DNA from: Xylocopa sonorina
Taxonomy: Eukaryota; Arthropoda; Insecta; Hymenoptera; Apidae
NCBI RefSeq assembly: GCF_050948175.1
Contig: NW_027490216.1
Location: forward strand, 1 to 64,000
Length of the DNA: 64,000 nt
Direction: 5' to 3'
Shown: one piece after another, positions 14,401 through 26,000 of the stretch
Numbering within the stretch: position 1 is the stretch's first letter
Layout of the letters: every line of letters begins with the position of its first letter
The notes under the pieces: model-generated
Database searches by the model: none
Told to the model about the DNA's origin: nothing
Seen by the model: only the letters and a program-made list of their open reading frames with translations
Program-made: the position numbers and the translations under genes

Positions 14401-16593
14401 GATTTCTAATGCTTCTTAAAACGCGATTTCGCATCTCATTTCTATGTTTCATGGTAAGATATAATATGATTCGCGAAGTGTCATGTATTCCTCGTCTACA
14501 CTTCAAATGAATGTAAATGCGACACTTCCTTGCAAGGAAATAGCGTTTACAGATGTCTACTTATCGTAGCAATAGAGTTCTTATGATTCTTAAAACGCGA
14601 TATCGCATGTCATTTCTATGTTTCATGGTAAGGTATAATATGATTTGCGAAGTGTTATGTATTCCTCGTGTACACTTCAAATGAATGTAAATGCGACACT
14701 TCCTTGCAAGGAAATAGCGTTTGCAAACGTCTACCTATCGTAGCAATAGAGTTGTAATGCTTCTTAAAACGCGATATCGCATCTCATTTCTATATTTCAT
14801 GGTAAGATATAATATGATTTGCGAAGTGTTATGTATTCCTCGTCTACACTTCAAATGAATGTAAATGCGACACTTCCTTGCAAGGAAATAGCGTTTGCAG
14901 ATGTCTACGTGTCGTAGCAATAGAGTTCTAATGCTTCTTAAAACGCGATATCGCGTCTCATTTCTATGTTTCTGGTAAGATATAATATGATTTGCGAAGT
15001 GTCATGTATTCCTCGTCTACACATCAAATGAATGTAGATGCGACACTTCCTTGCAAGGAAATAGCGTTTGCAGATGTCTACGTATCGTAGCAATAGAGTT
15101 CTTATGATTCTTAAAACGCGATATCGCATGTCATTTCTATGTTTCATGGTAAGGTATAATATGATTTGCGAAGTATTATGTATTCCTCGTCTACACTTCA
15201 AATGAATGTAAATGCGACACTTCCTTGCAAGGAAATAGCGTTTGCAGATGTCTATGTATCGTAGCAATAGAGTTCTAATGCTTCTTAAAACGCGATATCG
15301 CTTCTCATTTCTATATTTCATGGTAAGATATAATATGATTTGCGAAGTGTTATGTATTCCTCGTCTACACTTCAAATGAATGTAAATGCGAAACTTCCTT
15401 GCAAGGACATAGCGTTTGCAGATGTCTACGTATCGTAGCAATGGAGTTCTTATGATTCTTAAAACGCGATATCGCATGTCATTTCTATGTTTCATGGTAA
15501 GGTATAATATGATTTGCGAAGTGTTATGTATTCCTCGTCTACACTTCAAATGAATGTAAATGCGACACTTCCTTGCAAGGAAATAGCGTTTGCAGATGTC
15601 TATGTATCGTAGCAATAGAGTTCTTATGATTCTTAAAACGCGATATCGCATCTCATTTCTATATTTCATGGTAAGATATAATATGATTTGCGAAGTGTTA
15701 TGTATTCCTCGTCTACACTTCAAATGAATGTAAATGCGACTCTTCCTTGCAAGGAAATAGCGTTTGCAGATGTCTACGTATAGTTGCAATAGAGTTCTAA
15801 TGCTTCTTAAAACGCGATATCGCGTCTCATTTCTATGTTTCATGGTAAGATATAATATGATTTGCGAAATGTCATGTATTCCTCGTCTACACATCAAATG
15901 AATGTAAATGCGACACTTCCTTGCAAGGAAATAGCGTTTGCAGATGTCTACGTATCGTAGCAATAGAGTTCTAATGCTTCTTAAAACGCGATTTCGCATC
16001 TCATTTCTATATTTCATGGTAAGATATAATATGATTTGCGAAGTGTTATGTATTCCTCGTCTACACTTCAAATGAATGTAAATGCGACACTTCCTTGCAA
16101 GGAAATAGCGTTTGCAGATGTCTATGTATCGTAGCAATAGAGTTCTTATGATTCTTAAAACGCGATATCGCATCTCATTTCTATATTTCATGGTAAGATA
16201 TAATATGATTTGCGAAGTGTTATGTATTCCTCGTCTACACTTCAAATGAATGTAAATGCGACACTTCATTGCAAGGAAATAGCGTTTGCAGATAACTACG
16301 TATCGTAGCAATAGAGTTCTTATGATTCTTAAAACGCGATATCGCATCTCATTTCTATATTTCATGGTAAGATATAATATGATTTGCGAAGTGTTATGTA
16401 TTCCTCGTCCACACTTCAAATGAATGTAAATGCGACACTTTCTTGCAAGGAAATAGCGTTTGCAGTTGTCTATGTATCGTAGCAATAGATTTCTAATGCT
16501 TCTTAAAACGCGATTTCGCATCTCATTTCTATGTTTCATGGTAAGATATAATATGATTTGCGAAGTGTCATGTACTCCACGTCTACACTTCAA
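11401..16593. repeat. Satellite domain Ib: variant-rich 174-bp monomers
   Basis: The same 174-bp satellite continues, but neighbouring monomers differ more from each other. Typical variants are ACATCAAATG for ACTTCAAATG, GCGATTTCGC for GCGATATCGC, and GTTGTCTATG for GATGTCTACG. A five-monomer block is tandemly duplicated: both copies share a one-base deletion (TTCTGG for TTCATGG) at 14101 and 14970, 869 bp apart, which is 5 x 174 minus 1. After these two deletions the array runs 2 bases out of phase with domain Ia. The longest repeat-derived open frames lie here. Confidence 0.95.
14938..16593 (-). other. Repeat-derived open frame in satellite (not considered a gene)
   Basis: A 551-codon minus-strand open frame made of about 9.5 copies of a 58-residue unit, which is one 174-bp monomer read in a single frame. 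The unit is rich in Arg, Leu and Ile and contains RYVDICKRYFLARKCRIYIH. Similar frames lie at 4836-5633, 11433-12419 and 12474-13811, with many shorter ones. Because 174 is a multiple of 3, a monomer with one stop-free frame stays open across the array until a variant adds a stop or an indel. Here the frame runs off its register near 16560, giving an unrelated tail. There are no flanking gene signals, no unique domain and no spacing expected of a gene. I treat it as non-coding. Confidence 0.85.
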
Positions 16594-19500
16594 ATCAATG
16601 TAAATGTAACACTTCCTTGCAAGGAATTAGCGTTTGCAGATGTCTACGTATCGTAGCAATAGAGTTCTTATGATTCTTAAAACGCGATATCGCATCTCAT
16701 TTCTATGTTTCATGGTAAGGTATAATATGATTTGCGAAGTGTTATGTATTCCTCGTCTACACTTCAAATGAATGTAAATGCGACACTTCCTTGTAAGGAA
16801 ATAGCGTTTGCAGATGTCTACATATCGTAGCCATAGAGTTCTAATGCTTCTTAAAACGCGTAATCGCATCTCATTTCTCTGTTTCATGTTAAGACATAAT
16901 ATGATTTGCGAAGTGTCATGTATTCCTCGTCTACACTTCAAATGAATGTAAATGCGACACTTCCTTGCAAGGAAATAGCGTTTGCAGATGTCTACGTATT
17001 GTAGAAATAGAGTTCTTATGATTCTTAAAACGCGATATCGCATCTCATTTCTATGTTTCATGGTAAGATATAATATGATTTGCGAAGTGTTATGTATTCC
17101 TCGTCTACACTTCAAATGAATGTAAATGCGACACTTCCTTGCAAGGAATTAGCGTTTGCAGATGTCTACGTATCGTAGCAATAGAGTTCTTATGATACTT
17201 AAAACGCGATATCGCATGTCATTTCTATGTTTCATGGTAAGGTATAATATGATTTGCGAAGTGTTATGTATTCCTCGTCTACACTTCAAATGAATGTAAA
17301 TGCGACACTTCCTTGCAAGGAATTAGCGTTTGCAGATGTCTACGTATCGTAGCAATAGAGTTCTTATGATACTTAAAACGCGATATCGCATCTCATTTCT
17401 ATGTTTCATGGTAAGGTATAATAGGATTTGCGAAGTGTTATGTATTCCTCGTCTACACTTCAAATGAATGTAAATGCGACACTTCCTTGTAAGGAAATAG
17501 CGTTTGCAGATATCTACATATCGTAGACATAGAGTTCTAATGCTTCTTAAAACGCGATATCGCATCTCATTTCTCTGTTTCATGGTAAGATATAATATGA
17601 TTTGCAAAGTGTCATGTATTCCTCGTCTACACTTCAAATGAATGTAAATGCGACAGTTCCTTGCAAGGAAATAGCGTTTGCAGATGTCTACGTATCGTAG
17701 CAATAGAGTTCTTATGATTCTTAAAACGCGATATCGCATCTCATTTCTATGTTTCATGGTAAGATATAATATGATTTGCGAAGTGTTATGTATTCCTCGT
17801 CTACACTTCAAATGAATGTAAATGCGACACTTCCTTGCAAGAAAATAGCGTTTGCAAACGTCTACCTATCGTAGCAATAGAGTTCTAATGCTTCCTAAAA
17901 CGCGATATCGCATCTCATTTCTATGTTTCATGGTAAGATATAATATGATTTGCGAAGTGTCATGTATTCCTCGTCTACACTTCAAATGAATGTAAATGCG
18001 ACACTTCCTTGCAAGGAATTAGCGTTTGCAGTTGTCTATGTATCGTAGCAATAGATTTCTAATGCTTCTTAAAACGCGATTTCGCATCTCATTTCTATGT
18101 TTCATGGTAAGATATGTTATGATTTGCGAAGTGTCATGTATTCCTCGTCTACACTTAAAATGAATGTAAATGCGACACTTCCTTGCAAGGAAATAGCGTT
18201 TACAGATGTCTACGTATCGTAGCAATAGAGTTCTTAAGATTCTTAAAACTCGATATCGCATCTCATTTCTATGTTTCATGGTAAGGTATAATATGATTTG
18301 CGAAGTGTTATGTATTCCTCGTCTACACTTCAAATGAATGTAAATGCGACACTTCCTTGTAAGGAAATAGCGTTTGCAGATGTCTACATATCGTAGCCAT
18401 AGAGTTCTAATGCTTCTTAAAACGCGATATCGCATCTCATTTCTCTGTTTCATGGTAAGATATAATATGATTTGCGAAGTGTTATGTATTCCTCGTCTAC
18501 ACTTCAAATGAATGTAAATGCGACACTTCCTTGCAAGGAAATAGCGTTTGCAGATGTCTACGTATCGTAGCAATAGAGTTCTTATGATTCTTAAAACGCG
18601 ATATCGCATCTCATTTCTATGTTTCATGGTAAGATATAATATGATTTGCGAAGTGTTATGTATTCCTCGTCTACACTTCAAATGAATGTAAATGCGACAC
18701 TTCCTTGCAAGGAAATAGCCTTTGCAAACGCCTACCTATCGTAGCAATAGAGTTCTAATGCTTCTTAAAACGCGATATCGCATCTCATTTCTATATTTCA
18801 TGGTAAGATATAATATGATTTGCGAAGTGTTATGTATTCCTCGTCTACACTTCAAATGAATGTAAATGCGACACTACCTTGCAAGGAAATAGCGTTTGCA
18901 GATGTCTATGTATCGCAGTAATAGGTTTCTAATGCTTCTTAAAACGCGATGTCGCATCTCATTTCTATGTTTCATGGTAAGATATAATATGATTTGCGAA
19001 GTGTCATGTATTCCTCGTCTGCACTTCAAATGAATGTAAATGCAACACTTCCTTGCAAGGAAATAGAGTTTGCAGATGTCTACGTATCCTAGCAATAGAG
19101 TTCTTGTGATTCTTAAAACGCGATATCGCATCTCATTTCTATGTTTCAGGGTAAGATATAATATGATTTGCGAAGTGTCATGTATTCCTCGTCTACACTT
19201 CAAATGAATGTAAATGCGACACTTCCTTGCAAGGTAATAGCGTTTGCAGTTGTCTATGTATCGTAGCAATAGATTTCTAATGCTTCTTAAAACGCGATTT
19301 CGCATCTCATTTCTATGTTTCATGGCCAGATATAATATGATTTGCGAAGTGTCATGTATTCCTCGTCTACACTTCAAATGAATGTAAATGCGACACTTCC
19401 TTGCAAGGAAATAGCGTTTGCAGATGTCTATGTATCGTAGCAATAGAGATCTTATGATTCTTAAAACGCGATATCGCATCTCATTTCTATGTTTCATGGT

Positions 19501-21542
19501 AAGATATAATATGATTTGCGAAGTGTTATGTATTCCTCGTCTACTCTTCAAATGAATGTAAATGCGACACTTCCTTGCAAGGAAATAGCGTTTGCAAACG
19601 TCTACCTATCGTAGCAATAGAGTTCTAATGCTTCCTAAAACGCGATATCGCATCCCATTTCTATGTTTCATGGTAAGATATAATAAGATTTGCGAAGTGT
19701 CATGTATTCCTCGTCTACACTTCAAATGAATGTAAATGCGACACTACCTTGCAAGGAAATAGCGTTTGCAGATGTCTATGTATCGCAGTAATAGGTTTCT
19801 AATGCTTCTTAAAACGCGATGTCGCATCTCATTTCTATGTTTCATGGTAAGATATAATATGATTTGCGAAGTGTCATGTATTCCTCGTCTGCACTTCAAA
19901 TGAATGTAAATGCAACACTTCCTTGCAAGGAAATAGAGTTTGCAGATGTCTACGTATCCTAGCAATAGAGTTCTTGTGATTCTTAAAACGCGATATCGCA
20001 TCTCATTTCTATGTTTCAGGGTAAGATATAATATGATTTGCGAAGTGTCATGTATTCCTCGTCTACACTTCAAATGAATGTAAATGCGACACTTCCTTGC
20101 AAGGTAATAGCGTTTGCAGTTGTCTATGTATCGTAGCAATAGATTTCTAATGCTTCTTAAAACGCGATTTCGCATCTCATTTCTATGTTTCATGGCCAGA
20201 TATAATATGATTTGCGAAGTGTCATGTATTCCTCGTCTACACTTCAAATGAATGTAAATGCGACACTTCCTTGCAAGGAAATAGCGTTTGCAGATGTCTA
20301 TGTATCGTAGCAATAGAGTTCTTATGATTCTTAAAACGCGATATCGCATCTCATTTCTATGTTTCATGGTAAGATATAATATGATTTGCGAAGTGTTATG
20401 TATTCCTCGTCTACTCTTCAAATGAATGTAAATGCGACACTTCCTTGCAAGGAAATAGCGTTTGCAAACGTCTACCTATCGTAGCAATAGAGTTCTAATG
20501 CTTCCTAAAACGCGATATCGCATCCCATTTCTATGTTTCATGGTAAGATATAATATGATTTGCGAAGTGTCATGTATTCCTCGTCTACACTTCAAATGAA
20601 TGTAAATGCGACACTTCCTTGCAAGGAATTAGAGTTTGCAGTTGTCTATGTATCGCAGCAATAGATTTCTGATGCTTCTTAAAACGCGATTTCGCATCTC
20701 ATTTCTATGTTTCATGGTAAGATATGTTATGATTTGCGAAGTGTCATGTATTCCTCGTCTACACTTCAAATGAATGTAAATGCGACACTTCCTTGCAAGG
20801 AAATAGCGTTTACAGATGTCTACGTATCGTAGCAATAGAGTTCTTAAGATTCTTAAAACGCGATATCGCATCTCATTTCTATGTTTCATGGTAAGGTATA
20901 ATATGATTTGCGAAGTGTTATGTATTCCTCGTCTACTCTTCAAATGAATGTAAATGCGACACTTCCTTGCAAGGAAATAGCGTTTGCAAACGTCTACCTA
21001 TCGTAGCAATAGATTTCTAATGCTTCCTAAAACGCGATATCGCATCTCATTTCTATGTTTCATGGTAAGATATAATATGATTTGCGAAGTGTCATGTATT
21101 CCCCGTCTACACTTCAGATGAATGTAAATGCGACACTTCCTTGCAAGGAATTAGCGTTTGCAGTTGTCTATGTATCGTAGCAATAGATTTCTAATGCTTC
21201 TTAAAACGCGATTTCGCATCTCATTTCTATGTTTCATGGTAAGATATGTTATGATTTGCGAAGTGTCATGTATTCCTCGTCTACACTTAAAATGAATGTA
21301 AATGCGACACTTCCTTGCAAGGAAATAGCGTTTACAGATGTCTACGTATCGTAGCAATAGAGTTCTTAAGATTCTTAAAACGCGATATCGCATCTCATTT
21401 CTATGTTTCATGGTAAGGTATAATATGATTTGCGAAGTGTTATGTATTCCTCGTCTACACTTCAAATGAATGTAAATGCGACACTTCCTTGTAAGGAAAT
21501 AGCGTTTGCAGATGTCTACATATCGTATCCATAGAGTTCTAA
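16594..21542. repeat. Satellite domain Ic: short 4-, 5- and 3-monomer HORs
   Basis: 174-bp monomers organised in short HORs. Similar blocks begin at 16627, 17323 and 18019, each 696 bp (4 monomers) apart. A block at 18874-19551 recurs at 19744-20421, exactly 870 bp (5 monomers) on, with very few differences. Blocks at 20629 and 21151 are 522 bp (3 monomers) apart. A marker variant GATATGTTATG occurs at 18111, 20721 and 21243. The domain ends abruptly at the solo LTR. Confidence 0.94.
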
Positions 21543-21543
21543 T

Positions 21544-21810
21544 GTGACGTCAGGCGTACCGCCTGCCACCCTCCGGCGTCAACCTCTTCTCCAGCGGCAT
21601 CCTTATCCAGAGCCCCTGTACGCGGGCCACCCGCCGACACGCCGCTCCAGTATTCAGAGACGACGATACGAGAGAGAGGAAGGGTACTCGACACACGTCA
21701 GGGAAGATCTCACCCCACGTTACGAGGGCGAGGAGCACCACACCACGTACCGCATCGAGTCACCGGCGATCAGGCACCCGTACACCCTCTTCTCGTATAT
21801 GCGATCATAG
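21544..21810 (+). pseudogene. Pol C-terminal extension remnant in solo LTR
   Basis: An open frame starts at the second base of the LTR. It encodes a peptide matching the extreme C-terminus of Pol in elements 1 and 2: it starts VTSGVPPATLRR, shares the middle block HPYPEP...GHPPTRR and YEREEG, and ends with SPAI..PYT.FSYM before a stop. In a complete element this would be the end of pol running through the polypurine tract into the 3' LTR. Here it has no upstream pol, so it cannot be made as part of Pol. It is 88 codons, against about 96 in the other subfamily. The frame is intact despite base and indel divergence, which suggests constraint while the parent element was active (inference). Confidence 0.8.
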
Positions 21811-22469
21811 TATAAGTACACTACTCATTTCTGTACATACACCACAACACACACCTAGATTTAAATACATACGTGTACATACGCCGCCTAGTCGTTACGC
21901 TAGAGATAAGTTGCGATGCGCTCGCGCGCGCACTCGACGCTCGCGGCTCACGCTCAACGCGAGCCGCTCCCCACTCCGACCGGCCGCCCCACCGCTAGGG
22001 CCGAGCGGCCGCCCTACTCCAACCGTCCGCCCCACCGCGAGGGCCCAGCGACTCGCGCGCCGCGCGACCCGAGGAGGTCGCGGATGCGAGATCTGATCGA
22101 CACTTCTAATCGCGCCTCCGAACGAGACACATCTAGTCTCGACTCCGAACCGAGGAGTTCTCTTCCGACTCGAGCAATTAGCTCATAAGCAACGAGCTAC
22201 CAGCTCAATGCCTTCGTCTCTATCTCATCTCCGTTAGCGGAGTCCGTAACGTAACTTAGTCCATTTCAATTTCTTGTTATAATCTTAGTTTAATAACTTA
22301 GAATTAGTCAAGTGTAGTAACATAGGGAAGTTTAAAGTATATACGTAGTTTATACCAGATACAAATCTTCTTTATTTCAATTACAAGTTCCTCAACTCAA
22401 TTCCACGGGTACGCTCGCGAATATTACACGTTTATACAATTCATCTGCGATAGTCCTGAAGGTAGACAG

Positions 22470-22571
22470 CTAGAGCGAACCAACGCTTAGCCGCTCTTTC
22501 TTCAGTCCTGCCGTAATCGAGCATCTTGCGCCCAGGTTGACACTGTACCGCTAGAGCGAACCAGCGCTTAG
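22470..22571 (+). promoter_or_regulatory. Twin 21-bp motif in LTR
   Basis: Two near-identical 21-bp direct repeats (22470-22490 and 22551-22571), each beginning CTAGAGCGAACC and ending CGCTTAG. They lie just upstream of the small LTR reading frame. Both copies and their rough spacing (about 80 bp) are kept in every LTR of the window although the DNA between them has diverged. Each is an imperfect dyad (CTAGAGCG / CGCTTAG). A cis-acting role is inferred from conservation only. Confidence 0.5.
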
Positions 22572-22606
22572 CCGTGCCGTTATCTTCCGAAGTACAAGTG
22601 CTCTTG

Positions 22607-22933
22607 ATGAACTTCGAGACTCCGAAAAAGCGTACACGACGCGCGGGGAGGAAGGAGTTCATGCGTCGTCTGATTCGCGAATACGTGGGCAGTGTTCCTG
22701 GATACATCGATCTCTGCACTCGAGTTCCTGTTCCTGCGAAGGATACCTTTTCCGCCGTCCGGCCCGTTCGTGTCCAGGATCGTCCTGTCCCAGCGCCCGT
22801 ACCCGCCAGCCAGGGTCAGCCCGTCTGGAAACTCATCCCTGTGACCGTACAACCGTTCCAGCCGTACGCCGCAGCAATACCGGTCACGGATCCAAGGCGC
22901 TCTCGATACCTGGAACGAGAGTCACAGCGGTAA
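22607..22933 (+). CDS. Small LTR-encoded reading frame, solo-LTR version
   Basis: A 108-codon frame starting at the ATG at 22607; the frame is open further upstream, but this ATG is shared with the other LTR subfamily. The N-terminus is strongly basic (KRTRRAGRKEFMRRLIREYVG). A proline-rich middle follows, then PFQPYAAAIPV and DPRRSRYLERE. It aligns without gaps to the frame in elements 1 and 2, with about 68 of 108 residues identical by hand count. A GTAAGT donor-like site follows 17 bases after the stop. I recognise no family. The basic helix-like start could bind RNA or DNA, but that is a guess. Whether it is translated, or forms the first exon of a spliced RNA, is unknown. Confidence 0.5.
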   Translation: MNFETPKKRTRRAGRKEFMRRLIREYVGSVPGYIDLCTRVPVPAKDTFSAVRPVRVQDRPVPAPVPASQGQPVWKLIPVTVQPFQPYAAAIPVTDPRRSRYLERESQR

Positions 22934-23089
22934 AATCGAGACATCGAAAGGTAAGTGCCGCGTTAAATATTCGGTAATTAGAGTCCAGAACGCCAACGAA
23001 CCCGGTCCAGGCGCAATTCGCGTTCGTTTCGGGAACGGCTACGACGTCGTGTCATAGTTTCGAGTGAAATCACACCCCGGGACGTGACA

Positions 23090-26000
23090 CTACACTTCCT
23101 TGCAAGGAAGTAGCGTTTGCAGGTGTCTACGTATCAAAGCAATAGTGTTCAAATGCTTCTTAAAAAGAGATATCGCATCTCATTTCTATGCTTCATGGTA
23201 AGATATAATATGATTTGCGAAGAGTCATGTATTCCTCGTCTACACTTCAAATGAATGTAAATGCGACACTTCCTTGTAAGGATATAGCGTTTGCAGATGT
23301 CTACGTATCGTAGCAATAGAGTTCTTATGATTCTTAAAACGCGATATCGCATCTCATTTCTATGTTTCGTGGTAAGATATAATATGATTTGCGAAGTGTC
23401 ATGTATTCCTCGTCTACACTTCAAATGAATGTAAATGCGACACTTCCTTGCAGGGAAATAGCGTTTGCAGATGTCTACGTAAAGAAGCAATAGAGATCAA
23501 ATGCTTCTTAAAACGAGATATTGCATCTCATATCTATGTTTCATGATAAGATATAATATTCATTGCGAAGTATTATGCATTCCTCGTCTACGATTCAAAT
23601 GAATGTAAATGCGACACTTACTTGCAAGGCAATAGCGTTTGCAGATGTCTAGGTATCGTAGCAATAGATTTCTAATGCTCCTTAAAACGCGATATCGCAT
23701 CTCATTTCTATGTTTCATGGTAAGATATAATATGATTTGCGAAGTGTTATGTATTCCTCGTCTACACTTCAAATGAATGTAAATGCGACACTTCCTTGTA
23801 AGGAAATAGCGTTTGCAGATGTCTACGTATCGAAGCAATAGAGTTCATATGATTCTTAAAACGCGATATCGCATCTCATTTCTATGTTTCATGGTAAGAT
23901 ATAATATGATTTGCGAAGTGTTATGTATTCCTCGTCTACACTTCAAATGAATGTAAATGCGACACTTCCTTGTAAGGAAATAGCGTTTGCAGATGTCTAC
24001 GTATCGAAGCAATAGTGTTCTTATGATTCCTAAAACGCGATATTGCATCTCATTTCTATGTTTCATGGTAAGATATAATATGATTTGCGAAGTGTTATGT
24101 ATTCCTCGTCTATACTTCAAATGAATGTGAATGCGACACTTCCTCGCTAGGAAATAGCGTTTGCAGATGTCTACGTATCGTAGCAATAGATTTCTAATGC
24201 TTCTTAAAACGAGATATTGCATCTCATATCTATGTTTCATGATAAGATATAATATTCATTGCGAAGTATTATGCATTCCTCGTCTACGATTCAAATGAAT
24301 GTAAATACGACACTTACTTGCAAGGCAATAGCGTTTGCAGATGTCTAGGTATCGTAGCAATAGATTTCTAATGCTTCTTAAAACGCGATATCGCATCTCA
24401 TTTCTATGCTTCATGGCAAGATATAATATGATTAGCGAAGTGTTATGTATTCCTCGTCTACACTTCAAATGAATGTAAATGCGACACTTCCTTGCAAGGA
24501 ATTAGCGTTTGCAGATGTTACGTATCGCAGCAGTAGAGTTCTTATGATTCTTAAAACGCGATATCGCATCTCATTTCTATGTTTCATGGTAAGATATAAT
24601 ATGATTTGCGAAGTGTCATGTATTCCTCGTCTACACTTCAAATGAATGTAAATGCGACACTTCCTTGCAAGGAAATAGCGTTTGCAGATGTCTACGTATC
24701 GAAACAATAGAGTTCATATGATTCTTAAAACGCGATATCGCATCTCATTTCTGTGTTTCATGGTAAGATATAATATGATTTGCGAAGTATCATGTATTTC
24801 TCGTCTACACCTCAAATGAATGTAAATGCGACACTTCTTTGCTAGGAAATAGCGTTTGCAGATGTCTACGTATCGTAGCAATAGAGTTCTTATGATTCTT
24901 AAAACGCGATATCGCATCTCATTTCTATGTTTCGTGGTAAGATATAATATGATTTGCGAAGTGTCATGTATTCCTCGTCTACACTTCAAATGAATGTAAA
25001 TGCGACACTTCCTTGTAAGGAAATAGCGTTTGCAGATGTCTACGTATCGAAGCATTAGAGTTCAAGTGCTTCTTAAAACGAGACATTGCATCTCATATCT
25101 ATGTTTCATGATAAGATATAATATTCATTGCGAAGTGTTATGCATTCCTCGTCTACACTTCAAATGAATGTAAATGCGACACTTCCTTGCAAGGAAATAG
25201 CGTTTGCAGATGTCTACGTATCGAAACAATAGAGTTCATATGATTCTTAAAACGCGATATCGCATCTCACTTCTATGTTTCATGGTAAGATATAATATGA
25301 TTTGCGAAGTATCATGTATTTCTCGTCTACACCTCAAATGAATGTAAATGCGACACTTCCTTGCTAGGAAATAGCGTCTGCAGATGTCTAGGTATCGTAG
25401 CAATAGAGTTCGAATGCTTCTTAAAACGCGATATCGCATCTCATTTCTATGTTTCATGGTAAGATATAATATGATTTGCGAAGTGTTATGTATTCCTCGT
25501 CTACACTTCAAATGAATGTAAATGCTACACTTCCTTGCAAGGAAATAGCGTTTGCAGGTGTATACGTATCAAAGCAATAGTGTTCAAATGCTTCTTAAAA
25601 AGAGATATCGCATCTCATTTCTATGCTTCATGGTAAGATATAATATGATTTGCGAAGAGTCATGTATTCCTCGACTACACTTCAAATGAATGTAAATGCG
25701 ACACTTCCTTGTAAGGATATAGCGTTTGCAGATGTCTACGTATCGAAGCAATAGTGTTCTTATGATTCCTAAAACGCGATATTGCATCTCATTTCTATGT
25801 TTCATGGTAAGATATAATATGATTTGCGAAGTGTTATGTATTCCTCGTCTATACTTCAAATGAATGTGAATGCGACACTTCCTCGCTAGGAAATAGCGTT
25901 TGCAGATGTCTACGTATCGTAGCAATAGATTTCTAATGCTTCTTAAAACGCGATATCGCATCTCATTTCTATGTTTCATGGTAAGATATAATATGATTTG

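Larger units (their letters stand above)
21543..23089 (+). mobile_element. Solo LTR of a Ty3/gypsy element, diverged subfamily
   Basis: A 1547-bp non-satellite block begins TGTGACGTCAGG and ends GGGACGTGACA, giving TG...CA ends and near-perfect terminal inverted repeats. It is clearly related to the 1615-bp LTRs of elements 1 and 2 but is in the opposite orientation and substantially diverged. It shares with them the pol-tail frame, the GC-rich block, the twin 21-bp motifs, the small LTR reading frame and a GTAAGT splice-donor-like site (22951). No internal element sequence flanks it, hence solo. The flanking 4-mers are CTAA and CTAC, so there is no exact target duplication, and the satellite phase is broken across it (monomer position 82 on the left, 19 on the right). 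Confidence 0.92.

Noticed and set aside
1..21542. CRISPR-like array of regular repeats
   Set aside because: There are no short repeats with unique spacers. The whole 174-bp unit is repeated, as in eukaryotic satellite DNA, and eukaryotic LTR elements are present.
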